Positions 1-8,790 are shown, counted from the stretch's first letter. The stretch: 45,843 nucleotides of DNA from JAAYJR01 sp964611525 (GCA_964611525.1 CAZTAL010000089.1:1-45843); one strand, 5' to 3'. Made by a program: numbers and translations. Notes: generated from the sequence alone by a model not told the origin.

Positions 1-98
1 TAGGCAAATTTAAAAAATTTATTAAACTGATTTTTAGACATTTATAAAATAACATAAAGTATTAATCAATAAAAATTTTAGTTTTTATACTGAACTCA
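1..98 (-). repeat. Interspersed repeat family A, copy 1 (cut by window edge)
   Basis: Read on the minus strand, this begins with GAGTTCAGTATAAAAACTAA and continues through an AT-rich body (AATACTTTATG, then AATCAGTTTAATAAATTTT). The same order is seen in copies near 4.1, 9.7 and 34.9 kb. The copy near 34.9 kb shares the AATACTTTATG segment, and the copies near 4.1 and 9.7 kb share AAAATCAGTTT. The expected terminal hairpin would lie beyond base 1. It is non-coding. Confidence 0.65.
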
Positions 99-216
99 AG
101 AATATATCAAAATAAAATATTACTATTTGGGAGTATTATTTTCTTTTTTACGGTTATTTTATCCTGATAAATCCATCTATTTTTGTTAAAGTAAAAATGA
201 AATTCTAATAAAACAA

Positions 217-663
217 ATGAAAACAAAAATATTACCACCACGAGTTTTTCAGATAGCATTGTTAACCGTTGCAATAATACATTTTACGGTCCCGGTTTGG
301 TTTATATATAATTCGCCTGTCAGATGGTTCGGAATAATTCCAGTAATTGCTGGAATATATTTAAATCTTTATACCGACCGGCTTATAAAAAAGTATGAAA
401 CCACTATAAAGCCTTTTGAGACTCCTACCACCTTTATTATAAGAGGTCCCTTCAGATATTCCAGAAATCCCATTTATCTGGGAATGGTATTGATTATTCT
501 GGGGTGCTCATTGCTTTCGGGATCACTTATATCATTTTTTATTTCTTTTGTGTTTGCATACGTTCTGCATTTTCTATATATAATTCCGGAGGAGGCAATC
601 ATGGAAAATAATTTTGGAAAGAAATACATGGAGTATAAAAGTAAAGTTCCTTGTTGGCTGTAA
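217..663 (+). CDS. Isoprenylcysteine carboxyl methyltransferase (ICMT/PEMT)-like membrane protein
   Basis: A 148-residue integral membrane protein. Hydrophobic segments lie at about residues 10-30, 35-52 and 88-120. Between them sits the family's SAM-binding signature, GPFRYSRNPIYLGM at about 77-90, followed by a C-terminal PEEAIMENNFGKKYMEYK segment in which acidic and Tyr/Arg-Lys residues are typical of ICMT/PEMT-like enzymes. Family members methylate isoprenylated cysteines or phospholipids, but bacterial homologues of this short type mostly lack a known substrate, so only a SAM-dependent membrane methyltransferase can be claimed. It stands alone and converges with the downstream MscS gene. 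The start is the first ATG, with no Shine-Dalgarno sequence. Confidence 0.8.
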   Translation: MKTKILPPRVFQIALLTVAIIHFTVPVWFIYNSPVRWFGIIPVIAGIYLNLYTDRLIKKYETTIKPFETPTTFIIRGPFRYSRNPIYLGMVLIILGCSLLSGSLISFFISFVFAYVLHFLYIIPEEAIMENNFGKKYMEYKSKVPCWL

Positions 664-790
664 ATAAAGAATTTTACTTCTTTCAGGGGTTGCACATATT
701 GATTATAATTGTTAGCTACAATAATAAGTGAAAGGCTTGGGCTTTTTATTTAGATATTTTGGTAGCCCTGCTCCTTTTTTATTATGTTTA

Positions 791-1720
791 TTATTTTGAC
801 AACCGGCTTTTGTCATTTACCTCCATTCTGAGCGGTTTGATCTCTTCTCCCCAATAAACAGTTGTATGTGGAAATGGTATTTCAATATTTTTTTCGTCAA
901 ATGCTATTTTAAGCCGTTTCCGGTATTCTCTGCCGATAGTCCATTGTCTTATAGGTTTGGTTTTAATCCGGGCTTTTATTACAACAGCACTGTCAGCAAA
1001 CTGATCAAGACCGAATATTTCAATTGGTTCAATGATGTCGCTACCGAACTCGGAGTCTTTTTGAAGATCATCACCGACCTCTTTCATCACATTTATTACA
1101 TTATCGACATTTTCTTTATAGGCTACGCCAATATCAAAAACCATGGCCGACCATCCTTTTGTCATATTTGATATAGTATTAATTTTCCCGTTTTGGAAAA
1201 TATGTATAACTCCTGAGAAATCGCGCAGTGTTATTGTCCGCAATTCAATGCTCTCCACAAGACCTCCTGTTCCATTTATGACAGCAACATCACCTTCACG
1301 GATTTGATTTTCGAGTAATATGAAAAATCCAGATAAAAAATCCCTTACCAGTTCCTGGGATCCAAAGCCGACGGCAACTCCTATAATTCCTGCACCTGCC
1401 AGTAATGGTCCTATATTTACTCCGAATTTTTGAAGAAGGATCAAAATAAAAATAATCCATAAAACAATTTTAATAGCCCCTGAGAGGATTCCTATAAGTG
1501 TATTTATTCTTTTCTCTGTTTCTGCGGCATTACCCTTTTCACTTTTTGATGCCCTATGAACTAAGATTTTTTTCGTCCTTTTTAAGAGGGCTGATAGTAT
1601 ACGGAACCCAATAATAAGCGCAATAATAATTATCAGAAGACCCGGTAATTCGGAGATTATCCATTTTTGTACATCTGATAATAGTGCTTCCCAGAATTCA
1701 TTTGATAAAATTTTTTCCAT
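791..1720 (-). CDS. Small-conductance mechanosensitive channel, MscS family
   Basis: A 309-residue channel that should open under membrane tension and release solutes during hypo-osmotic shock. Predicted TM segments are at about 24-48, 76-98 and 103-130. The third is the Gly/Ala-rich pore helix (LLAGAGIIGVAVGFGSQ), followed by the conserved LVRDFLSGFFILLENQI and the beta domain REGDVAVINGTGGLVESI. The C-terminal alpha/beta domain includes the IPFPHTTVYWGEE ending found in many family members. At about 300 residues it is close to E. coli MscS in size. Flanking genes give no functional link. The family call is secure; the exact subfamily is not assigned. Confidence 0.93.
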   Translation of the reverse strand: MEKILSNEFWEALLSDVQKWIISELPGLLIIIIALIIGFRILSALLKRTKKILVHRASKSEKGNAAETEKRINTLIGILSGAIKIVLWIIFILILLQKFGVNIGPLLAGAGIIGVAVGFGSQELVRDFLSGFFILLENQIREGDVAVINGTGGLVESIELRTITLRDFSGVIHIFQNGKINTISNMTKGWSAMVFDIGVAYKENVDNVINVMKEVGDDLQKDSEFGSDIIEPIEIFGLDQFADSAVVIKARIKTKPIRQWTIGREYRKRLKIAFDEKNIEIPFPHTTVYWGEEIKPLRMEVNDKSRLSK

Positions 1721-1948
1721 AGTAGTATTTTTTTGTATTCATATTTTAAATCATTCTAATCTGCTTACTGTGTTATGTTTGTTCTAAAATACGTTTCAGT
1801 ATAACCGGAAACAAAAACATGTAAAATAAATGAGGATGAAATAATGCAGAATTTATATTTACATCCCGTTTATGACTAAAGTAAGAAAATATAAAAAGAT
1901 AGCAAATATTATATTTTTCTTTTTGAATTTTAATTCTGTTTAAACTTT

Positions 1949-2437
1949 ATGGATAAAATATTGTCAAAAATATTTGTAAAACCAGTTATGAGATATTTAT
2001 CTTTATTATCACGGTTTAGACAGTGGATTCAGTCCGCTGAAATTTTTTTGCGGCCGTCACAAAAAATAATTGGCAGATGGTTGCTCTTCGAATATTACAC
2101 TGAACCGGGAGATGAACTTATTAATGTAAAGCAAGATAAGTTAATTAAGGATAAGCTGTTTCTGGAAATGGAATTTGACAGTCGTGGAATAGTAAATCAA
2201 GATTCAAATCTTGAAGTTAGTTTCTGGGAAGATATGGGATTATACAACTGGAGGCTGTCAGGAAATTTCCTCAAGCTCTCTTCTCCCTGCGATAACTCAA
2301 AAAGTGAAAAATTTCAATATTCAGTTCAAAAGAATTATCTTAAGTTGCTAAAAAAAGATATTAACGGGAAAATCATATTTTTTGGCTTTTTCAGAAAACA
2401 AATAGAAGATGATGATAAGACGTTCTCGAATAAATAA
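1949..2437 (+). CDS. Hypothetical protein, unknown function
   Basis: A 162-residue protein that I do not recognise. It has a basic, moderately hydrophobic N-terminus (residues 1-25) with no clear signal peptide. A later part alternates charged and hydrophobic residues (KIIGRWLLFEYYTEPGDE, then LEVSFWEDMGLYNWRLSG, then KIIFFGFFRKQ), as expected for a small beta-sheet or lipocalin-like barrel. The only cysteine is in SSPCDNSKSE. Start is the first ATG. A TATGTTTG box about 170 bp upstream resembles a Bacteroidota -7 element but has no good -33 partner. Neighbours are an MscS gene and a decayed PHP gene, giving no hint of role. Confidence 0.6.
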   Translation: MDKILSKIFVKPVMRYLSLLSRFRQWIQSAEIFLRPSQKIIGRWLLFEYYTEPGDELINVKQDKLIKDKLFLEMEFDSRGIVNQDSNLEVSFWEDMGLYNWRLSGNFLKLSSPCDNSKSEKFQYSVQKNYLKLLKKDINGKIIFFGFFRKQIEDDDKTFSNK

Positions 2438-2635
2438 AAATAACTTTATAAAGTGTTTTATCCCGCTGTCTTAGGTTTTGTCCCGATAATGGTAATTTTT
2501 TTGTTCATATTATTAGCTTTTTATTAAAATTAAATTCAAATAATTTAGCAATTTATTTTAAACAGATTTTTTGTAGCTTTGAAATAATTGGCTGATAGTA
2601 TTTTTTTGGGTAGTACAAATTAAATCAATAGGATT

Positions 2636-2823
2636 ATGTTAAAAATTAAATTGTTTATAGTTGTGTCGTTTATGGCCATGTATGGCCTAATGTGAGGGTT
2701 CAGGAGGCCTGGCAGGAAGGACTGGATGTTCTTGCAATATCTGATCATGTTGAGTATCATCCTTTTTCGGTAGATGTGGTTGTTGATCATAACTTATAAT
2801 TATGATAGCTTATGAAATATATC
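2636..2823 (+). pseudogene. Remnant of a secreted PHP-domain phosphoesterase-like gene
   Basis: An ATG at 2636 opens a hydrophobic signal-peptide-like stretch (MLKIKLFIVVSFMAMYG) that meets a stop at about 2694. In another frame the sequence then reads VWPNVRVQEAWQEGLDVLAI followed by SDHVEYHPF and VDHN, ending in TAA at 2797-2799. This is the metal-binding core of PHP-domain proteins (the DH of SDHVEY). A further scrap resembling SYEI is visible around 2806-2818 in a shifted frame. The normal segment between signal peptide and VWP is missing, so the gene carries an internal deletion, a frameshift and 3' truncation. It cannot make a functional enzyme. Confidence 0.7.
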
Positions 2824-2866
2824 GTTTAAAGAGATTTTTTATTTTTTTTATTCTAATTAATGCAGT

Positions 2867-4090
2867 TTATCTTTTTGAGCGATATACCTCCAAGGCTGAG
2901 GGGAATGGTTCCAGAGCACGCTCAAAAATTCCCAGTGAATAGGCAATTGTAAGTCCGTAATTGGTTATGGGAACTCCGGCTTTCATGGCTTTCATGATCC
3001 TGCTGAGCATGGTACGTCGGTTCCACATACATGCACCACAGTGAATAATAAGTTTATATTCCGTGATATTTTCAGGGAAGTCATGTCCTCTTACATGGTC
3101 GATTGCCAGTTTACCTCCGACATAGTTGTTCAGCCAGTGGGGAATTTTCACTGTACCTATGTCATCTTCGATAGGATGATGAGAACAGGCTTCGGCGATT
3201 AGTATTTTATCGCCCGTTTTTAATTTGTCTATAGTCATTGCACCGCGTACCATCTCTGTAAGATCTCCCTGGAAACGGGCAAAAAGTATCGAGAAGGAGG
3301 TCAAGGGAATGTTGGGCGGAGTTTCCTCCGTTACTTTCAGGAAAGCCTGTGAATCAGTAACCACAAGTTTTGGTGGTTTGTTAAGTCTTTCCAGTGCCTG
3401 GGGTAATTCCCTGTCCCTTACTACAACGCAGAATGAGTCATTATCGAGCAAATCCCTTATGCTTTGCACCTGAGGAAGAATCAGCCGTCCTTTAGGAGCT
3501 TCTTTGTCGATGGGCACAACAAGGACCGCAGCTTCTCCCGGACCAACAAGATCGGCGAGAATAGCAGGCCGGTTTATATAATCTGATGGTGCTGTTTTGA
3601 GCAGCAACTCCCGCAATCCAAGCATGCCTGTACCTCTTGTTGCAGAGGTGAATATATATTTTACTTTTTTATTTATAAGTTGTCTGGTTATATCACTATT
3701 CTCCTGATAAATATCTGTCTTGTTGAATACAACTATAAAAGGTATATCCCTTGTTTTCAACTCATCTATGATACGATGCTCATACTCGCCCCACTCTGCG
3801 AAATTGCTGATTATCATTCCGATATCTGTACGGTCAAATACTGATAATGTTCTGGCAACTCTTTTAACTCCCAGGTCCCCTAAATCATCAATTCCTGCTG
3901 TGTCAATAAATAATACAGGTCCCAGCGGAAGCAGCTCCATGGGCTTTTCAACCGGATCGGTAGTTGTTCCAGGTATTTCTGAAACGATAGAAACATCCTG
4001 ATGAGTTAATGCATTTAAGATGCTTGATTTGCCGGCATTTCGACGCCCGAAAATTCCGATGTGCAAACGAAATGTCTTTGGTGCCTTCAT
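2867..4090 (-). CDS. hydF: [FeFe]-hydrogenase maturation GTPase HydF
   Basis: HydF is the GTPase and scaffold on which the 2Fe subcluster of the H-cluster is assembled from HydE and HydG products before transfer to the hydrogenase. The 407 residues match the family length. The GTPase domain has a P-loop GRRNAGKSS at 15-23, DTAG at 63-66 and NKTD at 123-126. The C-terminal cluster domain has the diagnostic CxH at Cys302/His304 and HCxxC at 350-354, which ligate the [4Fe-4S] cluster. It lies on the opposite strand from hydE about 0.8 kb away, with a repeat element and a toxin-antitoxin remnant in between. hydG and the hydrogenase are not in the window. Confidence 0.97.
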   Translation of the reverse strand: MKAPKTFRLHIGIFGRRNAGKSSILNALTHQDVSIVSEIPGTTTDPVEKPMELLPLGPVLFIDTAGIDDLGDLGVKRVARTLSVFDRTDIGMIISNFAEWGEYEHRIIDELKTRDIPFIVVFNKTDIYQENSDITRQLINKKVKYIFTSATRGTGMLGLRELLLKTAPSDYINRPAILADLVGPGEAAVLVVPIDKEAPKGRLILPQVQSIRDLLDNDSFCVVVRDRELPQALERLNKPPKLVVTDSQAFLKVTEETPPNIPLTSFSILFARFQGDLTEMVRGAMTIDKLKTGDKILIAEACSHHPIEDDIGTVKIPHWLNNYVGGKLAIDHVRGHDFPENITEYKLIIHCGACMWNRRTMLSRIMKAMKAGVPITNYGLTIAYSLGIFERALEPFPSALEVYRSKR

Positions 4091-4102
4091 ATTTTTATTT
4101 TA

Positions 4103-4243
4103 TTAATGAGTTCAGTATAAAAATTAAAATTTTTGTTTATAAATTTTTTTAAGTCTTTTGTATGTAGTTGAAAATCAGTTTTATAAATTTTATAGATTTG
4201 TCTGAAAAGGACGCAAGGCGCCTTTTTAGACCAAACTCATTAA
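4103..4243 (+). repeat. Interspersed repeat family A, copy 2, with inverted ends and hairpin
   Basis: A 141-bp non-coding element bounded by a perfect 10-bp inverted repeat, TTAATGAGTT (4103-4112) and AACTCATTAA (4234-4243). It opens with GAGTTCAGTATAAAAA, has an AT-rich centre and ends in a strong imperfect hairpin at 4200-4231 (GTCTGAAAAGG / CCTTTTTAGAC arms). The same order of elements recurs near 34.9 kb. It sits between hydF and the hicBA remnant. It could be a MITE-like or REP-like element; the hairpin might also act as a terminator. Confidence 0.75.
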
Positions 4244-4311
4244 TAATTAGACTTATGTAAGACTGAGTGGTTTCCAGAATTCTTTTTAGAGTTACTTCAT
4301 GGTAAGGTAAT

Positions 4312-4491
4312 TCAATAATTTTGTAGTCGTTTTATTATTTTTTTTGCTAGTTTTTCATTAATGTCATTATGTCTTGGTATAGGTTGAAAAGAACCGGTAT
4401 CAGAATTTTGATGCCAATCATGATTTCCACCATGTTGGATAAGGATACAGCCCATACCTTCCAAAATTTTAATAAGTTTTCAGCGTTTCAT
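4312..4491 (-). pseudogene. hicA: HicA-family toxin gene with nonsense codon at position 4
   Basis: Translation from the ATG that overlaps the hicB stop (ATGA) gives MKR, then TGA, then KLIKILEGMGCILIQHGGNH and DWHQNSDTGSFQPIPRH, ending LQNY at a TGA. The GGNHDWHQN...PRHNDINEKLAKKIIK pattern is a typical HicA mRNA-interferase fold with its conserved catalytic His region; family members start with MKRxxLIKxLE, so only codon 4 is abnormal. The rest of the frame is intact for 59 codons. Translation could restart at the internal Met of EGMGC, but that would remove the first strand and helix. The toxin is probably inactive. Confidence 0.8.
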
Positions 4492-4679
4492 GCAATCTTT
4501 AATATTCCTTCCTTAATTGGATTAGGTAATTCACCACTTGTAAGATCCTTATATATTACCTTGAGGTTGTTTTGAAGCTCTTCTTCTGTTTCTCCCTGAG
4601 TCCAATAATCAGGGAAGAGTTCCATATATCCTGTCCAGAAATTTCCATCTTTCCAATATTTGAATTTTAATTCTTTCAT
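4488..4679 (-). CDS. hicB: HicB-family antitoxin (short form)
   Basis: A 63-residue partial-RNase-H-fold antitoxin that should bind and neutralise HicA. The sequence has the family's KYWKDGNFWTGYMELFPDYW strand region, then TQGETEEELQNNLKVIYKDL, matching the HicB pattern G(x)T(x)EEAxxNLxE. It lacks the C-terminal DNA-binding domain of longer HicB proteins. The order is antitoxin first, toxin second, with a 4-bp ATGA overlap to the damaged hicA, which implies translational coupling in the ancestral operon. It is intact and may now be an orphan antitoxin. Confidence 0.82.
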   Translation of the reverse strand: MKELKFKYWKDGNFWTGYMELFPDYWTQGETEEELQNNLKVIYKDLTSGELPNPIKEGILKIA

Positions 4680-4778
4680 GTGAATATAATTAAATTAAAT
4701 ATTTATAAATCAATTTGTTAATCAGTCAAGATTTTTAAAATTTTCATTTCAATCACCATTTATATTCATTCTCTTTTG

Positions 4779-4811
4779 TGAGGGAGCCATTAAAATTTAA
4801 CTCCACCCTCA
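4779..4811 (+). other. Hairpin upstream of hydE
   Basis: Inverted arms TGAGGG(AG) at 4779-4786 and CTCCACCCTCA at 4801-4811 can form a stem with a small bulge around an AT-rich loop. It lies about 95 bp before the hydE start in the region divergent between hydE and hicB. It is not followed by a U-run, so a leader structure is more likely than a terminator. Function is unknown. Confidence 0.35.
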
Positions 4812-4907
4812 TGTTTCATCTGTTTAAAATTTTATAATTTATCTCAAAATTAATATATTTTTCTTGAATTCACTACCATAAATAAAAAGTGACTATTTTT
4901 GGTAATT

Positions 4908-5999
4908 ATGAATTTGAATAGTCTTTTAAATAATAGGGAATTTGACAGGGAGGAGTTGGCGTTTCTTTTGGGTCTTGAAGGAGATGAAAGGAGGGCTTTT
5001 CTTAAAAAGGCTGCGGAAATAAGAAATGAAGTAGTTGGCAATAAAGTTTATTTCAGGGGATTGCTTGAGTTTTCGAACGTTTGTTCTAAGGATTGTCTAT
5101 ATTGTGGTATAAGGAAAAGTAACGAAGCTGTACGACGCTACAATCTTACTGATGATGAAATACTTGAAGTGTGCCGTTATGCATGGGAAAACCGTTTTGC
5201 TTCTGTTGTGCTACAGTCTGGTGAGTTATCATCACCTTTATTCGTGAACCGTGTAGACACTTTGCTGAAAAGGATAAAACAACTTTCAAATAATGAACTT
5301 GGCATTACTTTATGTTGTGGTGAGCAAAGCAGGGAAACATTTCTGCGATGGAGAGAAAGCGGTGCTCACAGGTATTTACTGCGCATTGAATCATCAGATG
5401 AGCAATTATATTATAAGATACATCCCAACAATGAAAAACATTCATACAAAAATAGAGTAGAAGCTCTTTTTAATCTGAAGGAAACCGGCTATCAGGTTGG
5501 GACAGGGGGGATGATCGGTCTTCCGTTTCAGACTCTTGATCATTTGGCAGGTGATCTGTTGTTTTTTAAGGATATTGATATCGATATGTGCGGTATGGGA
5601 CCATATATTGAGCATGAACAAACTCCATTGTATGAATACCGGTATCTTCTGAATAGTAAAAAAGAGAGATTTGAGTTGGCATTGAACATGATTGCTGCAC
5701 TGCGACTGTTAATGCCTGATATTAATATTGCAGCTACTACTGCTTTGCAGGCTATTGATCCGTTGGGAAGGGAAAAAGCACTGGCTGTCGGTGCAAATGT
5801 TATAATGCCAAATATTACACCGCATAAATATCGTAGAGAGTACCTGCTTTATGAAGATAAGCCATGCCTGGATGAAGATGAGATAATGTGCAAAAATTGC
5901 ACTAAAGTACGTATAGATCTGGCTGACAATGAGATTGGATATGGGGAGTGGGGCGATTCATTGCATTATTTCAGGCGGACTGGAAAGGCTGATGGATAA
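4908..5999 (+). CDS. hydE: [FeFe]-hydrogenase H-cluster radical SAM maturase HydE
   Basis: A radical-SAM enzyme that acts with HydG and HydF to build the 2Fe subcluster of [FeFe]-hydrogenase. It has 363 residues from the ATG at 4908; a TTG three codons earlier is in frame but less likely. The radical-SAM [4Fe-4S] motif is CSKDCLYC (CX3CX2C, Cys59/63/66). Near the C-terminus CLDEDEIMCKNC reproduces the CX7CX2C site of the accessory Fe-S cluster found in many HydE proteins. Internal motifs such as GGMIGLPFQT and ANVIMPNITP are typical of the HydE/BioB-like barrel. It is divergent from the hicB remnant and followed by miaA after about 120 bp. Confidence 0.97.
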   Translation: MNLNSLLNNREFDREELAFLLGLEGDERRAFLKKAAEIRNEVVGNKVYFRGLLEFSNVCSKDCLYCGIRKSNEAVRRYNLTDDEILEVCRYAWENRFASVVLQSGELSSPLFVNRVDTLLKRIKQLSNNELGITLCCGEQSRETFLRWRESGAHRYLLRIESSDEQLYYKIHPNNEKHSYKNRVEALFNLKETGYQVGTGGMIGLPFQTLDHLAGDLLFFKDIDIDMCGMGPYIEHEQTPLYEYRYLLNSKKERFELALNMIAALRLLMPDINIAATTALQAIDPLGREKALAVGANVIMPNITPHKYRREYLLYEDKPCLDEDEIMCKNCTKVRIDLADNEIGYGEWGDSLHYFRRTGKADG

Positions 6000-6121
6000 T
6001 TGTATTTTATTGTAGATTATCCTTAAAGTTTGAGAATTACTTCATGATTGCTTTGTTGTTTATAATTTGCCGACATACTTTTTTAAACAATGATTACCGG
6101 CATTTTTAATGAACTGATTAA

Positions 6122-7054
6122 ATGCAGGAAAGAAAAAGAAAATATAACCTTTTAACAATTCTTGGCCCCACGGCGTCAGGAAAGACGAGACTGGCATCAC
6201 GGATAGCTGCACAGATTGACGGCGAGATAATTTCAGCCGATTCACGCCAGGTTTACCGGGGCATGGATATAGGGACAGGCAAGGATTACAATGATTATAT
6301 CGTAAATGATGTCAAAATTCCTGCACATTTGATAGACATTGAAGATGCCGGAAAGCATTATAATGTCTGTTGTTTTCAGTCAGATTTCATTAAGGTTTTT
6401 AAAGATATACGGTCGAGGAACAGATTCCCGCTGATGTGCGGGGGAACCGGATTGTATCTGGAAGCTGTACTGAAGGATTATAAACTTATACATGTTCCCC
6501 CGAATAAAGAATTGAGAAAAGAATTGGAATTAAAAACAAAAAAGGAGCTTATTGATATTCTGAGCCAACTGAAGCCTAAATTACATAATAAAACCGATAT
6601 CGAAACCAGACGAAGAGCAATCCGTGCAATCGAGATTGAGTTATATTACCGTGATAATCCCCAACTGGATATTCACATGCCGGAAATCAACAGTATGAAC
6701 ATAGGCGTAAAATTTGACAGGGATAACAGAAGACAAAGGATAACGGAACGACTAAAACAGCGCCTTGAAGAAGGTATGTTAGAGGAGGTAAGACAATTGT
6801 TGGATTCAGGACTTACTCCCCGTCAGCTTATTTATTACGGGCTTGAATATAAATATCTTACTTTTTACTTAATAGGTGAGTTGTCATACCGGGAGATGTT
6901 TGAAAAGCTGGAAATAGCTATTCATCAGTTCGCAAAACGGCAGATGACATGGTTCAGGGGCATGGAAAAACGGGGAACAAAAATTCACTGGATTGATGGT
7001 AATATGCCCATGAATGAAAAAATAGAAAAGGTATTGGATTTACTTACAAATTAA
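6122..7054 (+). CDS. miaA: tRNA dimethylallyltransferase (MiaA)
   Basis: Transfers a dimethylallyl group to N6 of A37 in tRNAs reading UNN codons, which stabilises codon-anticodon pairing. The 310 residues match the family. The P-loop is GPTASGKT at 15-22, followed by the substrate motifs EIISADSRQVYRGMDIGTGK and PAHLIDIEDAG, the GGTGLYLEAVL segment, and a C-terminal RQLIYYGLEYKYL and FAKRQMTWFRG region typical of Bacteroidota MiaA. The start is an ATG with no Shine-Dalgarno. It converges with the acyl-ACP thioesterase gene downstream. Confidence 0.96.
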   Translation: MQERKRKYNLLTILGPTASGKTRLASRIAAQIDGEIISADSRQVYRGMDIGTGKDYNDYIVNDVKIPAHLIDIEDAGKHYNVCCFQSDFIKVFKDIRSRNRFPLMCGGTGLYLEAVLKDYKLIHVPPNKELRKELELKTKKELIDILSQLKPKLHNKTDIETRRRAIRAIEIELYYRDNPQLDIHMPEINSMNIGVKFDRDNRRQRITERLKQRLEEGMLEEVRQLLDSGLTPRQLIYYGLEYKYLTFYLIGELSYREMFEKLEIAIHQFAKRQMTWFRGMEKRGTKIHWIDGNMPMNEKIEKVLDLLTN

Positions 7055-7179
7055 GATGGTATAGCAGGAAGTTGGTAACCGGAAAATTATAATTATTCCC
7101 CTTCGCGGAAATATTGTTTTTCTTAAAACCAATATAAAATATAATATGTTTATAATTTTTTATTGCTGAAAATTATATA

Positions 7180-7908
7180 TCACCTTTTCCTCCATACTAA
7201 TCTGGCGCGTATAAGATCAACAGAGTCACATTCACGGGTTACGCTGCAAAGATGAACGAAATTGTCCACTTGTTGCTTTAATACTGTTAATTTATCGACC
7301 GGCCTTCCTTCTTTTAAAAAATTTACTTCAAACTCCGCCAGTGTGTATTTTTCATGAAAGTCAAAAGGATAGCTGTCGATTATCCTTTCCAAATACCTCC
7401 CGCTGTTAAAATGTTGATTTATATCGATCTCATTAAAAAGTACCGGTGTGAATTCAGGTTTTTTATTACAGTGGGGTGGTTTTATCTTAGAAGGGTTAAT
7501 GCCTAAAATACTTTCCCTGTATTCAGGGAATTGCTTGAATTTGCCGAGCCTTACAATCCGCTTGCTTTGGGAGTCCAGCAAAAGCCAGTTACTTGTAGCC
7601 TGAATAATATTGTTGCCTCTGTTGTCAATGAAATTAAAGTCGCGATACCCGTAAAATCCGTCCGTTCCTCTCGACCAGGTTTCAAGTGTAAGATTATCGG
7701 TCCATACAGGCCGGCAGGAAATTTTTACCAGTAATCTTGAGAGTACCCAGAACTGGTTAAATTTTTTTAACTGATTATATCCGAAGCCAAGGATGTTGGC
7801 ATGCTCCCATGCAATCTCCTGCATCTGCCAGAACATGAATGAAGTGGAAAGCTCCCCGAAGCGGTTTATGAAGTATGATTTGACCGAAAGTTTATTTGAG
7901 TGTTTCAT
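7180..7908 (-). CDS. Acyl-[acyl-carrier-protein] thioesterase (FatA/FatB-like)
   Basis: A 242-residue double-hotdog thioesterase predicted to release fatty acids from acyl-ACP. The N-terminal hotdog contains MQEIAWEHANILGFGYNQL and the Trp-rich WVLSRLLVKI and WTDNLTLETWSRG strands. The second hotdog begins at about residue 160 with FNEIDINQHFNSGRYLERII, where the D-x-N-x-H of DINQH corresponds to the Asn/His catalytic region of plant-type thioesterases. Length and order match the bacterial acyl-ACP thioesterase family (Pfam PF01643). It lies between miaA and map on the opposite strand, so is likely transcribed alone. Confidence 0.92.
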   Translation of the reverse strand: MKHSNKLSVKSYFINRFGELSTSFMFWQMQEIAWEHANILGFGYNQLKKFNQFWVLSRLLVKISCRPVWTDNLTLETWSRGTDGFYGYRDFNFIDNRGNNIIQATSNWLLLDSQSKRIVRLGKFKQFPEYRESILGINPSKIKPPHCNKKPEFTPVLFNEIDINQHFNSGRYLERIIDSYPFDFHEKYTLAEFEVNFLKEGRPVDKLTVLKQQVDNFVHLCSVTRECDSVDLIRARLVWRKR

Positions 7909-8002
7909 ATGACTATGTTATCGTTTTTTTCTGCAAATTTATCAGTAGGTTTTGAAATACAATTGTATTTAACCATTTTTGTATTCATTTTAATTATTGG
8001 TT

Positions 8003-8776
8003 ATGAGCGGAATTATAATAAAGTCCCCCGAACAGATAGAAGGCATACGAAAAAGCTGTAAGCTGGCTGCCAGAACATTGGACTATGGTGCACAATTTAT
8101 TAAACCGGGTATCTCTACTGAATATATCGATGATAAAATCGAGAAATTCATACTTGAAAATAATGCTCTACCCGCACCAAAGGGCTATAACGGATTTCCA
8201 AAAGCTACCTGTATATCACCTAATGAGGTCGTGTGCCACGGTATACCCTCTGAAAAAGTTATACTTAAAGAGGGTGATATCCTTAATATCGACATTACTA
8301 CTATTCTTGATGGTTATTACGGCGACACTTCCATGATGTTTACGGTAGGGGAGGTATCACCGGAAGCCGAGAGACTTATAGATTCAACTCTTCATTGCCT
8401 TGATCTCGGAATTCAGCAGGTATTCCCGGGCAATCGTTTTGGTAATATAGGTTTTGTTATCAGCCGTTATGCCAAGGCACAAGGGTACAGTGTCGTCTAT
8501 GAATTTTGCGGACATGGTGTGGGATTAGAATTTCATGAAGAACCCCAGGTAGATCATACGGCAAAGAGAAATAAAGGCCCTGTCATGAAACCGGGAATGA
8601 TCTTCACGATAGAGCCTATGATAAACCAAGGCAGGGCTGCTACGGTTATTGACAAGAGTGACGGGTGGACGGCGCGGACTATCGATAATAAACTTTCTGC
8701 CCAATTTGAACATACCATTTTGGTTACCCAAACAGGGAATGAAGTGCTTACTGATATTCACAACCGTTATGATTAG
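8003..8776 (+). CDS. map: Type I methionine aminopeptidase
   Basis: Removes the N-terminal Met from nascent proteins. From the ATG at 8003 (257 residues) the dinuclear metal ligands fall at Asp97, Asp108, His171, Glu204 and Glu236, almost the E. coli numbering. This supports this start over the TTG two codons earlier. Motifs are NIDITTILDGYYGDTSMMF, EFCGHGVGLEFHEEP and FTIEPMI. It ends just before a bidirectional terminator shared with the convergent Trp-Met repeat gene. Confidence 0.97.
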   Translation: MSGIIIKSPEQIEGIRKSCKLAARTLDYGAQFIKPGISTEYIDDKIEKFILENNALPAPKGYNGFPKATCISPNEVVCHGIPSEKVILKEGDILNIDITTILDGYYGDTSMMFTVGEVSPEAERLIDSTLHCLDLGIQQVFPGNRFGNIGFVISRYAKAQGYSVVYEFCGHGVGLEFHEEPQVDHTAKRNKGPVMKPGMIFTIEPMINQGRAATVIDKSDGWTARTIDNKLSAQFEHTILVTQTGNEVLTDIHNRYD

Positions 8777-8790
8777 GGTCTGGACATAAA

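Noticed and set aside
4369..4575. Plus-strand frame of 68 codons
   Set aside because: It is the complement of hicA and the end of hicB, which explain the region better.
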